A stretch of DNA of 64,000 nucleotides from Methylicorpusculum sp. (lineage in GTDB: Bacteria; Pseudomonadota; Gammaproteobacteria; Methylococcales; Methylomonadaceae). The stretch covers positions 21,171-85,170 of the forward strand of contig NZ_JAUSBX010000036.1 in assembly GCF_030651835.1 (NCBI RefSeq), in the 5' to 3' direction. Each line of letters begins with the position of its first letter. Position 1 is the first letter of the stretch. The notes under the pieces are model-generated. The model made no database searches, had not been told where the DNA came from, and worked only from the letters and a program-made list of their open reading frames with translations. Both the position numbers and the translations under genes were made by a program. Shown one piece after another: positions 1 through 9,058 of this stretch.

Positions 1-183
1 TGAGGTCAGCAGAGGCCGCCCGACGATGGTAAGAGGGAATTCTTCGAGATAAAGCTCGGTCGCTTCACGCAAATTACTCAAAGCCTCTTCAACGGTTTCA
101 CCTTGTGTAGTTGTGCCGGTTTCTGGATTGAAGGCGATATATCCCCCTTCGGGGCTTGGCGTTAAAACTGCTGAGAGTTCCAT
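1..183 (-). CDS. hicB: HicB-family antitoxin, 3' end cut by window edge
   Basis: The 61 visible codons start at the ATG at 183-181 and run without a stop to base 1. They begin MELSAVLTPSPEGGYIAF, followed by NPETGTTTQGETVEEAL and an LREATELYLEEFP stretch. This is the N-terminal RNase H-like fold typical of HicB antitoxins, which neutralise the HicA mRNA interferase and repress their own operon. No hicA is visible upstream, so the toxin, if present, would lie beyond the left edge in hicB-hicA order. The C-terminal DNA-binding part is not seen. The family call rests on the characteristic TTTQGET-EEAL motif. Confidence 0.8.
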   Translation of the reverse strand, partial: MELSAVLTPSPEGGYIAFNPETGTTTQGETVEEALSNLREATELYLEEFPLTIVGRPLLTS

Positions 184-252
184 GGGTTTGTCCGTTAATG
201 ATGCGGGGGTTAAAGACAAGGATAACTTGCCTCAATGATCAAGCTTAATCGA

Positions 253-645
253 TTATAAATAACTGATACGATTTTGCTCAATTTTTATGTGCTTACGCTT
301 TTGAAGCTCATGGATAAAAGTGTCGATATCCGCCTCTGAAATGCCACTCTGGAATTGAAACATCGACTTTATTGAATTGACTAACTTCTTTTTCTTGCTC
401 GGTCTCAATTTCAAAAGCCGTTCAACAGCGTGTCCGATGGTGTCCATTTCGTCAGTTGCTTGGGGTTCGTGATTTTGGAACTTTTTATGGCAACTTCTGG
501 CTCTGATCGATTTTGTGGGTTTGATGACAAACTGCAGAGCAAGGGGCAATTCGATGCGGTAATAATGGAAGCTTGCCGGTCTATTGCAATTTATTACCGA
601 ATGACCGGCAGCTTCAATCGCCATCGGCACGGTCCGGCAATTCAA
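253..645 (-). CDS. Hypothetical protein; C-terminal 64 residues look like the tail of a PIN/NYN-type protein
   Basis: Only the C-terminal part (about 444-253) has the look of real protein: a basic helix with KLRPSKKKKLVNSIKSMF followed by an SEADIDTFIHELQKR helix and a short strand ending ISYL. That arrangement resembles the small C-terminal winged-helix tail seen in some bacterial PIN/NYN-domain proteins. The first 67 residues do not look like a folded domain and the expected nuclease acidic residues are absent. I read it as a 3' remnant of a larger gene rather than a working gene. It may be part of the debris at the end of the restriction cassette. Confidence 0.3.
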   Translation of the reverse strand: MNCRTVPMAIEAAGHSVINCNRPASFHYYRIELPLALQFVIKPTKSIRARSCHKKFQNHEPQATDEMDTIGHAVERLLKLRPSKKKKLVNSIKSMFQFQSGISEADIDTFIHELQKRKHIKIEQNRISYL

Positions 646-868
646 TCGCTAAAAATGCAAACAATCCTCCACCATCGACGCCACCAGATATGCCGAGTCC
701 GAACTCTTCCAATCAGATAGGTCTGCCAGCAACAAAACGGGAAATGCCTAAGTCTGAAGTCGCGGATCAAAGAGCAACGGGGGGATAAGTTTTGCAATAT
801 AGCAAAACGGCATGAGAATTGACTGTCAAAGCAACCTTTAGAGGAATAACCGGTTAAAGTGATTGATC
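646..868. other. Non-coding debris between the ATPase fragment and the hypothetical ORF
   Basis: No credible coding sequence on either strand. The only structure seen is a palindrome at 789-808 (GTTTTGC, six bases, GCAAAAC). A minus-strand TTGACA lies nearby at about 823-828, but its spacing to any -10-like box is wrong, so I do not call a promoter. Confidence 0.4.
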
Positions 869-1258
869 TTAAAGAAAGTTAATTCGAAAATCGGTTTTAT
901 CCGCAGGATCATTCTTGATCAGATAGTCCTGCGATACCTTGTCGCCGTCCACCCAGACGAAGGGGCGCTTTTGTTTGGCAGTATCCGCCTGAATACGCAC
1001 GATGTGGCCGCGAATCGCATATTCCAGCGTGTAGTCGAAGGAGGCATCGCGGTCCAGATCGATGTCGCGAAATAAGGTAATCAGCGCCTCGATCAAATTG
1101 GATTTGCCGGTGCCGTTTTGGCCGATTAAGGCATGGCTACGGATCGGTTTGCCGGTTTGATCGCACGCTTGCGGCAACGGCTCGAACTGGCTTGAAAATT
1201 CAATCGCCATATCGCGCAAATTGCGAAAATTGGGGATCGCCAGGTAGCGCAATTGCAT
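869..1258 (-). pseudogene. Truncated AAA-family ATPase of the restriction cassette
   Basis: The frame from the ATG at 1258 begins MQLRYLAIPNFRNLRDM, the usual start of SMC-like/OLD-like AAA ATPases. It has a clear Walker A (ALIGQNGTGKSNLIEAL). The protein stops after about 129 residues, before any ABC signature, Walker B or D-loop. Members of this type normally run to several hundred residues. The start lies two bases beyond the hsdS stop, so it was the last gene of the operon. AAA ATPases of this kind are known companions of type I restriction genes. The 3' end appears lost; nothing resembling the missing part is visible down to base 1. Confidence 0.7.
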
Positions 1259-1259
1259 C

Positions 1260-3248
1260 TCAGGCCTCCGCGCGCTCGGCGGTGACTTGCCGCATTTCGG
1301 CGACTTCGGGTTCTTGAATCCAGCCATGCGCCACTTCGGTTTTGAGTTGCGCGTAAAACGCATCAATCTCGCCGCCGTAGCGTTGCCACAAATCCTTGGC
1401 GCTCATTTCGCCATTGTGTCGGGTTAGCAGGTTTGCCAACGGGGCCTGGGCTTTGATGTCTGGGGTTTGGCTCAGGCGGATTGGGGCGATGAGTTCGGTT
1501 GGTGGGGCTTTCATGGGCTCCTCGTTTGGTTCTGTGGCGATGCCTGTAAAAGTTGAAATGGCAGCAATACATAAACGTTCAGATAACTTTTGACTCTCTA
1601 GAAGTTGTGATTCCAGAGAATCGCAACAGCGCATGAGCTCTTCTAAACGCTTTACGATCCTAGATTGTTCTTGAAGTGGGGGAAGCGGTATTAATATTGA
1701 GCTGATGTGATTTTGATTAACCGTCTTTTGTCCCGCTGTAGTAACGAATTTACCCGCAATCTGTTGGCGAATAAATGGACTTTTAGAGGCGAACCAAATA
1801 TATGCCACATTAATCATTTTTGGTATCAGGCGTAAACGAATAAAGTGATCGCAATACGCGATGTGCTCAAGATCAACCTTGATAAAACTACCAACTAAAT
1901 CAGAACTGCCATTTACTCGGGTTATCAGAATGTCACCTTCTCGCAGGAAATATTTTTCTTTCTAAACATCGTTTAATTGAATTGACCTTGGTTCCAACAA
2001 AGAAATCTTATTATTAGCGATATCTGCTAGCCTCAGAACCGTGATTGAATCACCTGAGCTTCCTTGTCTCTTTGATATGCCATTTTGAAAGTTTGGAGCT
2101 AATTCACCAAGTCGAGTCCATAGCCAATTTTTAGGTATATCAAACGGCAAATCATCTACTTGCAATTTAGGAAACGACTTTGGTCTGTTTGTTCTTTTAT
2201 TTTGAAGTAACTTTTGCTCAATTGTTTTAATTTCCTCAAATGTTACAAGAGCTGGTGTATCAACGTCTTTCTGTTCCGTAAGAAACCCTCGTATAGCTAA
2301 ATCAAGAAGTAAATTTCTCAACCCCACTACATCATCCGGCGCACTAAATAACTGTCCAAAGTTGTTGGCGAGGCTTGTCCAGGTGGTTTGGAGTTCGTGG
2401 GGACTGGTTGCGGTGGCGACGGCTTGCAGCATGGACTGGCGCAAGGCGTTTTGCAGTTTGCGGCGCTGCTGCTGTTGCTGTTCCAGCCTATCGCACAAGG
2501 CCATCAACTCATCGACTTTGGCGACGATGCGGGCTTGTTCGTCAAGTGGTGGTAGCGGGACCGGCAATTCTCGTACCTTATCCGCATTTAAATTTTGTAC
2601 AACAGCACCAGCGGCTGACTTTAGGAAAAAGTTAGCGACGAATGGTGAAGAAAGTAAGTGATAAAGGTAGTCCTTTTCAAGGCATGAGGGTGGATGAATT
2701 CTTAACCAACCGTCATGAATGCATCCTTCTATGTTTGTAATGTATGGGCGACCAAAACTCATTGAATTGGTTAATAAAAAATCGCCTGGATAAACCATCC
2801 GAGTTTTAACCAAACCCTCCTTCTTTATTTTTTCTCTCGTCGAAGTGATGAATTTCGAACCCTTGATAGTATCTCCTATTTTTATCCAGCTCAATCCGTC
2901 TGGATCGTTGGTTAAAAAATCATCAATTGGTCGAGGAGATCCACCACGTTCTATTTCAGCTATATCACCAAGGCGAACCCACTCCCATCCTTGAGGTTTT
3001 TCGAATGGCATATCCGAAGTGCTAATCTTTGATAGCGTATTTGGAAGTTTTGATTTGCTATTATTTGATACATCTCGTTTTCCAGCAGTAATGTTTTTTA
3101 GTAACTCACTAGCTGGCGAATCATTTGAATCTTGTGCAATTAATCTGCCCTGTACAGCCAAGGCCAATACCATTTCACGCAATCGCACCAAGCCCCCCGG
3201 CGCATTCGCAATATGCCCAAACTCCGCCAAAAACTGTTGCGCATCCAT
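1260..3248 (-). pseudogene. hsdS: Type I restriction-modification specificity subunit, interrupted by an in-frame amber codon
   Basis: HsdS chooses the DNA target of a type I system through two target-recognition domains (TRDs) joined by conserved helices. Here the reading frame is continuous from 3248 to 1260 except for a TAG at 1964-1962, after codon 428. The codons on both sides stay in the same frame (a KYFLREGDILITRVNGS stretch follows directly). The first part has an N-terminal conserved helix, TRD1 (about residues 95-245), a PLPPLDEQARIVAKVDELM helix and the start of TRD2. The part after the stop has the rest of TRD2, a second PLPPLQEQSRIVKRLEELM helix and a C-terminal tail. Intact length would be about 662 residues. 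Its start codon overlaps the stop of the upstream DUF1016 gene by one base. The truncated product could still be made. Confidence 0.88.
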
Positions 3249-4306
3249 CAGGCTTCCTCGCCGTTTTGGTCGGTCGTGCGGTTGTCCAGCCGTTGCCGGA
3301 AGCGGGTGATGGCTTCGTGCAGTTTTTGTTGCAGCAGGGCTTTGGGTGGCAGTTCGGTTAGGTATTCGGCAACGTGAATGCCACTGGCGTCCAGTTCCAG
3401 CAGTTCGATTTGTTCCTGTTTTTTACCGCTGCACAAGATAATGCCCAGCGGTGCGGCTTCGCCGGGTTCCTGTTCGTGTTTAGCCAGCCAGCGTAAATAC
3501 AGTTCCATTTGGCCTTTGTCGGCAGCTTTGAAGTCACCCAGTTTTAAATCGATTGCCACCAAGCGTTTGAGGCGGCGGTTGTAAAACAGCAGGTCGATGT
3601 AGAAATCGTCGTTGTCGATTTGCAGCCGCTTTTGGCGGGCAACAAAGGTAAAACCTGCGCCGAGTTCCAGCAGAAAATTTTCCAGTTCACGCAGTATGGC
3701 GTCTTCCAGGTCTTTTTCCAGATAGCGGTCTTGCAGGCCGAGAAAGTCCAATACGTAGTGGTCTTTGAGTATCAGCGTTGGACTTATCTGGTCTGTCGCG
3801 CGTAAATTGGCTAATTCACTGGCCAGCAGTTCATCGGGCAAGAGGGATAAGGCGGTCCGTTCAAACAGCAAGGAATCCAATCGCTCTTGCAAAGTGCGAG
3901 TACTCCAGCGTTCTTGCTGGCACATTTGCAGGTAAAAATCCCGTTTAAGTGGGTCGTCGATATAGATCAGGGTTTTGATATGCGTCCAGCTCAATTGTCT
4001 CCGCACTGCGGAGACAATTTCGGGGTCGGCAAAGACTTCAGCAAAACGCAGCATGTGGCGCAGGCTTTTAGCGGAAAAGCCGCGTCCGTAGTCGGTTTCT
4101 AATTGTCTCGCCAGTGTCGAGACAATGTGCTCGCCGTATTCCGCACGTTGGTGGTTCAACACTTCGCTGCGGATGCGTTGGCCGATGTGCCAGTAGAGCC
4201 GGGTCAAGGCGCTGTTGACGGTAACGGCTAGTGCACTGCGGCTGGATTCGATTAACTGGCGGATGTCGCCGATTAATTGAGGATTGGCTGGTGTGGCTTG
4301 TTTCAT
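3248..4306 (-). CDS. DUF1016 (YhcG-type) PD-(D/E)XK nuclease-domain protein
   Basis: This 352-residue protein has the two-part DUF1016 layout. An N-terminal helical domain (about 1-170) contains the conserved YWHIGQRI and GFSAKSLRHMLRFAEVF stretches. The C-terminal PD-(D/E)XK-like domain carries DFYIDLLFYNRRLKRL, then VAIDLKLGDF and KGQMELYLRWL. The DLK in place of the more usual E-x-K is normal for this family. The biochemical role of DUF1016 proteins is not settled; a nuclease role is inferred from the fold. It overlaps hsdM by four bases and hsdS by one, so it is translated with them, a common insertion point in type I cassettes. Unlike its neighbours hsdR and hsdS, it is intact. Confidence 0.85.
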   Translation of the reverse strand: MKQATPANPQLIGDIRQLIESSRSALAVTVNSALTRLYWHIGQRIRSEVLNHQRAEYGEHIVSTLARQLETDYGRGFSAKSLRHMLRFAEVFADPEIVSAVRRQLSWTHIKTLIYIDDPLKRDFYLQMCQQERWSTRTLQERLDSLLFERTALSLLPDELLASELANLRATDQISPTLILKDHYVLDFLGLQDRYLEKDLEDAILRELENFLLELGAGFTFVARQKRLQIDNDDFYIDLLFYNRRLKRLVAIDLKLGDFKAADKGQMELYLRWLAKHEQEPGEAAPLGIILCSGKKQEQIELLELDASGIHVAEYLTELPPKALLQQKLHEAITRFRQRLDNRTTDQNGEEA

Positions 4307-6072
4307 TCCACCTGCTCCGCAGTGAAGTGATGCGCTAAGGCCGAGGCCAGTTCGCTTTTTAGATTATTTTCGGTTTCTTGAATTTCACCCAACAACGTTT
4401 TGTATTTTTCCAGCAGCAAGTCGGGATCATGGCTTTCTTCTTGAGGTTTGTTTGGGTTTGGCACATCCAAATTGTAAATGGGCCAATACAGGCGGTCGCC
4501 TGCGGCTTGAGCATCGCGGGCTTGCAGGCGCAAGGGTTCTACCTGTTCGCGCAAGGCGGCAATTTGGGCGTTAATCTGTCCGCGGTAGGCGCTGTCGGTG
4601 CTGCCAACCAGACTTTTGGCTAAGTCTCTGGCTTGGTTTTCTAAACCAGAGGCTTGATTATTCAGTTGTTCGGCACGTTGCCAATGCGGCTGGGCGGCGG
4701 CTTCGGCTTGTTGGCGTTTGGCGCTAAAGTCGATTTTCCAAGCAAATTCGTTTTCGACGCGGTCGGCAAAGTCGTTGTCGGCATTGCCCCACCAATCTTG
4801 TTCGGGTTTGAACTCCTCAAAACGGATCGGTTTGGTTTTGGAATAGCTTTTGTAGCCCGCAGGATAGGGATGTTCGTAAAACCAAATGCTGTCGGTATGA
4901 AAATGCTCGCTGCCATCGTCGATGAACGGGCCTTTGGTGAAAAACAACAAATTGGTTTTGATGGTGGTGTACGGCGCAAACACGCCTTTGGGCAGGCGGA
5001 CGATGGTGTGCAGTTTGCATTGCTGCATGAGGCGTTTTTTGATTTCGGCTTTAATGCCGTCGCCAAATAAAAAGCCATCCGGCAACACCACGGCGGCGCG
5101 GCCATTTTCGCGCAGCAATTTGACAATCAGCTGCATGAACAAGTCGGCGGTTTCTTTAGTGGGGTGGTGATAGCCCGCAGCCACGTTATCGTCTTCGTAG
5201 CCGCCAAACGGTGGATTGGTGATGACGCAATCGACCCGGTCGTTGGCATTCCAGTCGTTCCAGCCAATCGCCAGGGTGTTTTTGTGCTCGATCTGGCTGG
5301 GCACGTCGATACCGTGCAGCAGCATGTTGGTGGTGCAGAGCAAGTGCGGCAGTTGTTTTTTTTCTATGCCGTGGATCAGATTCTCAATGGCCCGCTGGTC
5401 TTCGGCACTGGATTTATCCGTGATTTGTTTGCGGAAGTGGTCAATTGCTGCGGTTAAAAAGCCGCCGGTACCGCAAGCCGGATCGATCACTTTTTCGCGT
5501 TTATCCAGGCGCGGATTGATGCGGTCCACCATGAATTGGGTGATAGCTCTGGGCGTGTAAAATTCCCCGGCATTTCCAGCACCGCGTAGGTCGTTGAGCA
5601 TTTGTTCATAAACGTCGCCCAGACTGGCACGGGTAGTAAAGTCGTGGAAGTTGATGGCTTCTTCCAGCTTTTCGATCACTGCCAATAACTGGGTACCGGA
5701 TTTCATATAGTTGTTGGCATCCTCAAAAACGCTGCGAATGACCTTGTGCTGCGGACTGAGGTTGGCATCCAGCTCTTTGAGGCCGGGGAACAGTTCGTTG
5801 TTGACGAAACTGATGATATCGGACGGTGACTTTTGCGGGGCTTTTTTGCCATCCGGGCCTGCAACATAGGCTGCCCAGTTTCGCCAGCGGAAATGCTCGG
5901 GCAATGGCGAGCGATAGCTTGCATTATCGTCTTCCCATTCTTCCTCGCGTTGATCGAATACTTTCAGGAACAGCATCCAGGTTAATTGCCCCAAACGTTG
6001 GGCGTCGCCATCGACGCCGTCGTCTTTGCGCATGATGTCTTGGATCGATTTGATGGTACTGCTTAGATTCAT
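4303..6072 (-). CDS. hsdM: Type I restriction-modification methyltransferase subunit
   Basis: HsdM transfers a methyl group from S-adenosylmethionine to adenine N6, but needs HsdS to bind DNA. The 589-residue frame is intact. The N-terminal helical domain (LGQLTWMLFLKVFDQREEEW) is followed by the SAM-binding motif DPACGTGGF (about 197-205) and the N6-adenine catalytic motif NPPF (about 286-289). A long coiled-coil-like C-terminal region (about 450-580) would contact HsdS. It sits after hsdR with a 29-base gap and overlaps the DUF1016 gene by four bases. Because hsdS is interrupted, activity depends on whether the truncated HsdS still assembles. Confidence 0.95.
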   Translation of the reverse strand: MNLSSTIKSIQDIMRKDDGVDGDAQRLGQLTWMLFLKVFDQREEEWEDDNASYRSPLPEHFRWRNWAAYVAGPDGKKAPQKSPSDIISFVNNELFPGLKELDANLSPQHKVIRSVFEDANNYMKSGTQLLAVIEKLEEAINFHDFTTRASLGDVYEQMLNDLRGAGNAGEFYTPRAITQFMVDRINPRLDKREKVIDPACGTGGFLTAAIDHFRKQITDKSSAEDQRAIENLIHGIEKKQLPHLLCTTNMLLHGIDVPSQIEHKNTLAIGWNDWNANDRVDCVITNPPFGGYEDDNVAAGYHHPTKETADLFMQLIVKLLRENGRAAVVLPDGFLFGDGIKAEIKKRLMQQCKLHTIVRLPKGVFAPYTTIKTNLLFFTKGPFIDDGSEHFHTDSIWFYEHPYPAGYKSYSKTKPIRFEEFKPEQDWWGNADNDFADRVENEFAWKIDFSAKRQQAEAAAQPHWQRAEQLNNQASGLENQARDLAKSLVGSTDSAYRGQINAQIAALREQVEPLRLQARDAQAAGDRLYWPIYNLDVPNPNKPQEESHDPDLLLEKYKTLLGEIQETENNLKSELASALAHHFTAEQVE

Positions 6073-6101
6073 GAGTTGTTTTTGTTAGGAGGCCGGCAGG
6101 C

Positions 6102-8522
6102 TTAGGCCTGTTTTTGTTCTGGCGTTTCGTAGAGTGCTTGTTCCAACTCGTGCAGGGCTTGGCTGAATTGTTCGGCGCCGCCAAAAATGCCGCGACGGAT
6201 TTGGGTCTTGCTGCCGAATTGGTCAAAGGGCGGTAATTCTAATATTTTGGCGTCTTCGATGTCTTGTACGCCGTGGTCGGCGAATTTTTCCAGCAAGGCT
6301 TCCAACACTTGCCGGGCCTGCTCACCGTACTTACCGAACACATCGCGTTTTTTAACCTGATTGGCGCGTTCGCGACGAGTAAGCGGTTTTTGGTCGAAAG
6401 CGACATGGGCGACCAAATCGAAAGCATCGAGTTGAGCGCCATTAGCGACGGCTTGTTGAAGCACATCGAGTGGAATGCCGTGATCAGCCAGTTCATCGAT
6501 AACGGCTTGTTTGCGATCCGCGCTATTCCAGCGTTTGAGAAAATCGTTGAGATTGCCGAACTCGGCTTGTAGGGTTTTACGAATCTGATCTTTCAGATGA
6601 ACCCGATATGCCTCGGTAATCAGCCTACCATCAGCATCCAAATATTGTATGAGTTCGACCGCTATATGCACGTCTACATCATCGATGACAATTTTGGTTC
6701 GGCTTTCGCGGCCTCCGATATTGTCTTCGCCATCGACACCATTTTCCGTTTCCGGCTGATAAGGCTGTTGCGGTTCGTTGACATTGTTCGGCTCGGTGAC
6801 TTCGGGCGGAACAACCGGTTCGTCAGGTTTGGGTTCGTAAATGACCACCGGTTCGCCATCGAAATCCGGGTCGGCAAACAGACGGGTTGCCCCCTTGAAA
6901 TCCATGATGGTGAAATAAAGCTTGTTATAGTCTTCACGCAACCGTGTCCCGCGACCGATGATTTGCTTGAACTCGGTCATTGAGTTGATGGTTTGATCCA
7001 GCGCGATCAGTTTGCAGGTCTTAGAATCGACACCGGTGGTTAGCAGTTTGGACGTGGTAGCGATGACTGGGTAAGGTTCGTCGTTGTCAATGAAGTATGA
7101 CAGTTGGGCTTTACCTTCGTTGTCGTCACCAGTGATGCGCATTACATAGCGGCGATTGTTTTTCGCGGCAGGAATCAGGTTAACCAAGGCCTGGCGCATG
7201 CGTTCGGCATGGTCTTGGTCGTCTCAGAACACAATGGTTTTGGCAAATGGGTCGGTCGCCTTGAGATATTCCCAGACCTTGCTGGCGACCAATTGGGTAC
7301 GCTTTTCCAGCACCAGATTGCGGTCGAAGTCCTTGGTGTTGTATTGCCGCTGCTCCACCGCTTGACCAAGCTTATCGACCTTACCCTTCTCCGGTGTGTA
7401 GCCAACCGCATCGACATCGGTGGCGATACGGATGACTTTGTACGGTGCGAGGAATCCGTCTTCAATACCTTGCCTTAGCGAGTAGGTATAAACCGGATCG
7501 CCAAAATAGGTAATGTTGCTGACATCCTTGGTTTCTTTGGGGGTAGCTGTGAGGCCCAAATGCGTGGCACTATTGAAGTAGGCGAGCACCTCGCGCCAAG
7601 CGGAGTCTTCTGCGGCGCTACCACGGTGGCATTCGTCAATGACAACCAGATCAAAAAAATCGGCTGGAAACTGGCGATAGATTTGCTTCCATTCTTCCTT
7701 GCCGGTGACCGCTTGATAGAGGGCTAGATAGATTTCGTAGTTTTTCTTGATTTCGCGGTTGGTGACTTTGTGCATTACCTCGCCGAACGGTGCGAAGTCT
7801 TGTTGCATGGTTTGGTCAACCAGGATATTGCGATCAGCCAGGAACAGGATGCGTTTCTTGGACTTAGCTTTCCACAGTCGCCAAATAATCTGGAAAGCGG
7901 TGTAAGTTTTGCCGGTGCCAGTGGCCATGACTAACAGTACGCGTTGTTGGCCCTTGGCGACCGCCTCTATCGCGCGATTGATCGCCACGCGTTGGTAATA
8001 GCGAGGCTCTTTGCCGCTGCCATCGGTATGGAATGGTTGTTCAACGAGTTTAATAGCTTCGGGAGCTGCCAGCCCTTTCCATTGTTGGTATAGGGGCCAT
8101 AGATCATCGAGAGATGGGAATTCGCTGAGTTGCAGTTCGCGTTCCACTGGTTGAGTGAGACCGGTGCGGTCGTGCAGCAAAAAGCCGTCGCCATTGCTGC
8201 TGATGGCAAACGGTGCATCCAGCATCTCGGCATAGGCCAAGGCCTGTTGCATGCCATGCCCAATTGAAAACTTGGCTTGTTTGGCTTCAACTACTGCTAT
8301 AGGAACGTTCGGCCTGGCATAAAGCACGAAATCGGCGCGTTTGGGACCGCCTTTGGCTTCCGGATTTTTGATGCGAGCAGCCAGATTACCTCTCACCATC
8401 ACACGGCCATCAGTAAGTTTTACTTCCTCACGGAACTGGTGTAGTTGCCAACCTGCTTGTTGGATTGCGGGTGTGATGTACTTTGTACAGATGTCGCGCT
8501 CACTGAGTTGGAATTTATCCAT
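6102..8522 (-). pseudogene. hsdR: Type I restriction endonuclease subunit, interrupted by an in-frame opal codon
   Basis: HsdR is the translocase-nuclease of type I systems. The frame starts at the ATG at 8522 ([20 protein letters not shown]), with a GGGAG purine run about ten bases upstream. The nuclease domain has D64 and EAK (79-81). Walker A is MATGTGKT (about 199-206) and the DECH box is near 296-299. After TIVF the codon at 7226-7224 is TGA. The frame then continues without shift as DDQDHAERMRQAL, the conserved post-translocase segment, through QIIGRGTRLREDYNKLYF (motif VI) to the stop at 6102. One base change explains the break; TGC or TGT (Cys) is the likely ancestral codon. Intact length would be about 806 residues. 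The truncated product would lack the second RecA-like lobe, so restriction is expected to be lost. Confidence 0.9.
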
Positions 8523-8551
8523 GGCCGACTGCTCTCCCATTAATCGCGCTC

Positions 8552-8734
8552 TTACTCTTCATTCGCGCCGCCCGCGCGCACCCATTCATCGACTTCGGAT
8601 AACTGAAATTTCCACAGTCGCCCAATCTTGTGCGCGGGCAACCCCTTACGCTCACGCCAGCGGTAGACAGTGTCTTTAACCACGCCCAGATGCTCAGCGA
8701 CTTGCTCGGCGATGACCCACGCTTCGGTGTTCAT
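8552..8734 (-). CDS. Small helix-turn-helix (excisionase/MerR-like) protein leading the restriction operon
   Basis: A 60-residue protein that is essentially one DNA-binding domain. [20 protein letters not shown] is the helix-turn-helix, followed by a [17 protein letters not shown] wing-type strand and helix, as in excisionase-family domains. It ends 29 bases before hsdR on the same strand. Genes of this type are often found at the head of type I restriction cassettes and probably control their expression; that role is inferred. An alternative is an excisionase left from an integrated element, but no integrase is visible here. Confidence 0.75.
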   Translation of the reverse strand: MNTEAWVIAEQVAEHLGVVKDTVYRWRERKGLPAHKIGRLWKFQLSEVDEWVRAGGANEE

Positions 8735-9058
8735 AACATTGGCGATCAGGTGCTGACCCTAATAGTTGTCTTAAAGCGTTGAAAGTCTAACAGGGTGGCT
8801 GCTTAATGGCTATGAAAAACTAGGAGCATAGCTAGCCTGACTTAGTGGTGATAGAGCGTTAATGTCACCGTAAACAAAGACGCGCAGAATCCAGAAGACA
8901 TCCAAGTCAAGCCGGCGCAACTGCAACAAATCGCCGACGACCATTTTGGTCAGCGCGACGGGGTCACCCATTAGTTTTTCTTTGACTACGACAGGCTAAT
9001 GGGTGACCCTAAGTTTTTCCCTTTCATAGGCAAAATGAAATCAGCTGAGTTTGCCGGT
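8735..9058. other. Intergenic region with a 14-bp perfect inverted repeat
   Basis: This holds the presumed promoter of the restriction operon and the inverted repeat described separately. A short plus-strand stretch (about 8879-8968) reads like real protein (DAQNPEDIQVKPAQL, then QQIADDHFGQRDGVTH) but has no start codon and ends inside the repeat, so it may be a gene fragment. I could not name it. Confidence 0.4.
8961..9009. repeat. Perfect 14-bp inverted repeat with 21-bp spacer
   Basis: Arms are GGGTCACCCATTAG (8961-8974) and CTAATGGGTGACCC (8996-9009). No T-run follows on either strand at terminator distance, so this is not a standard terminator. It lies between the restriction cassette and the thioredoxin-like gene and could mark the edge of the island or a small mobile hairpin element. 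Confidence 0.75.

Noticed and set aside
789..828. A promoter for the left-end debris
   Set aside because: TTGACA near 823-828 has no -10 at proper spacing; the palindrome alone is not enough.
1260..1817. A separate gene for a second HsdS-like protein
   Set aside because: It lies in the same frame as the upstream hsdS part, with only TAG at 1964-1962 between. The start at 1817 is an internal methionine.
6102..7199. A second, independent hsdR-like gene
   Set aside because: Frame and motifs continue directly from the upstream part; only the TGA at 7226-7224 separates them.
7224..7226. TGA read as selenocysteine
   Set aside because: No selenocysteine insertion hairpin is evident after the codon, and HsdR enzymes are not selenoproteins. 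A nonsense mutation is simpler.
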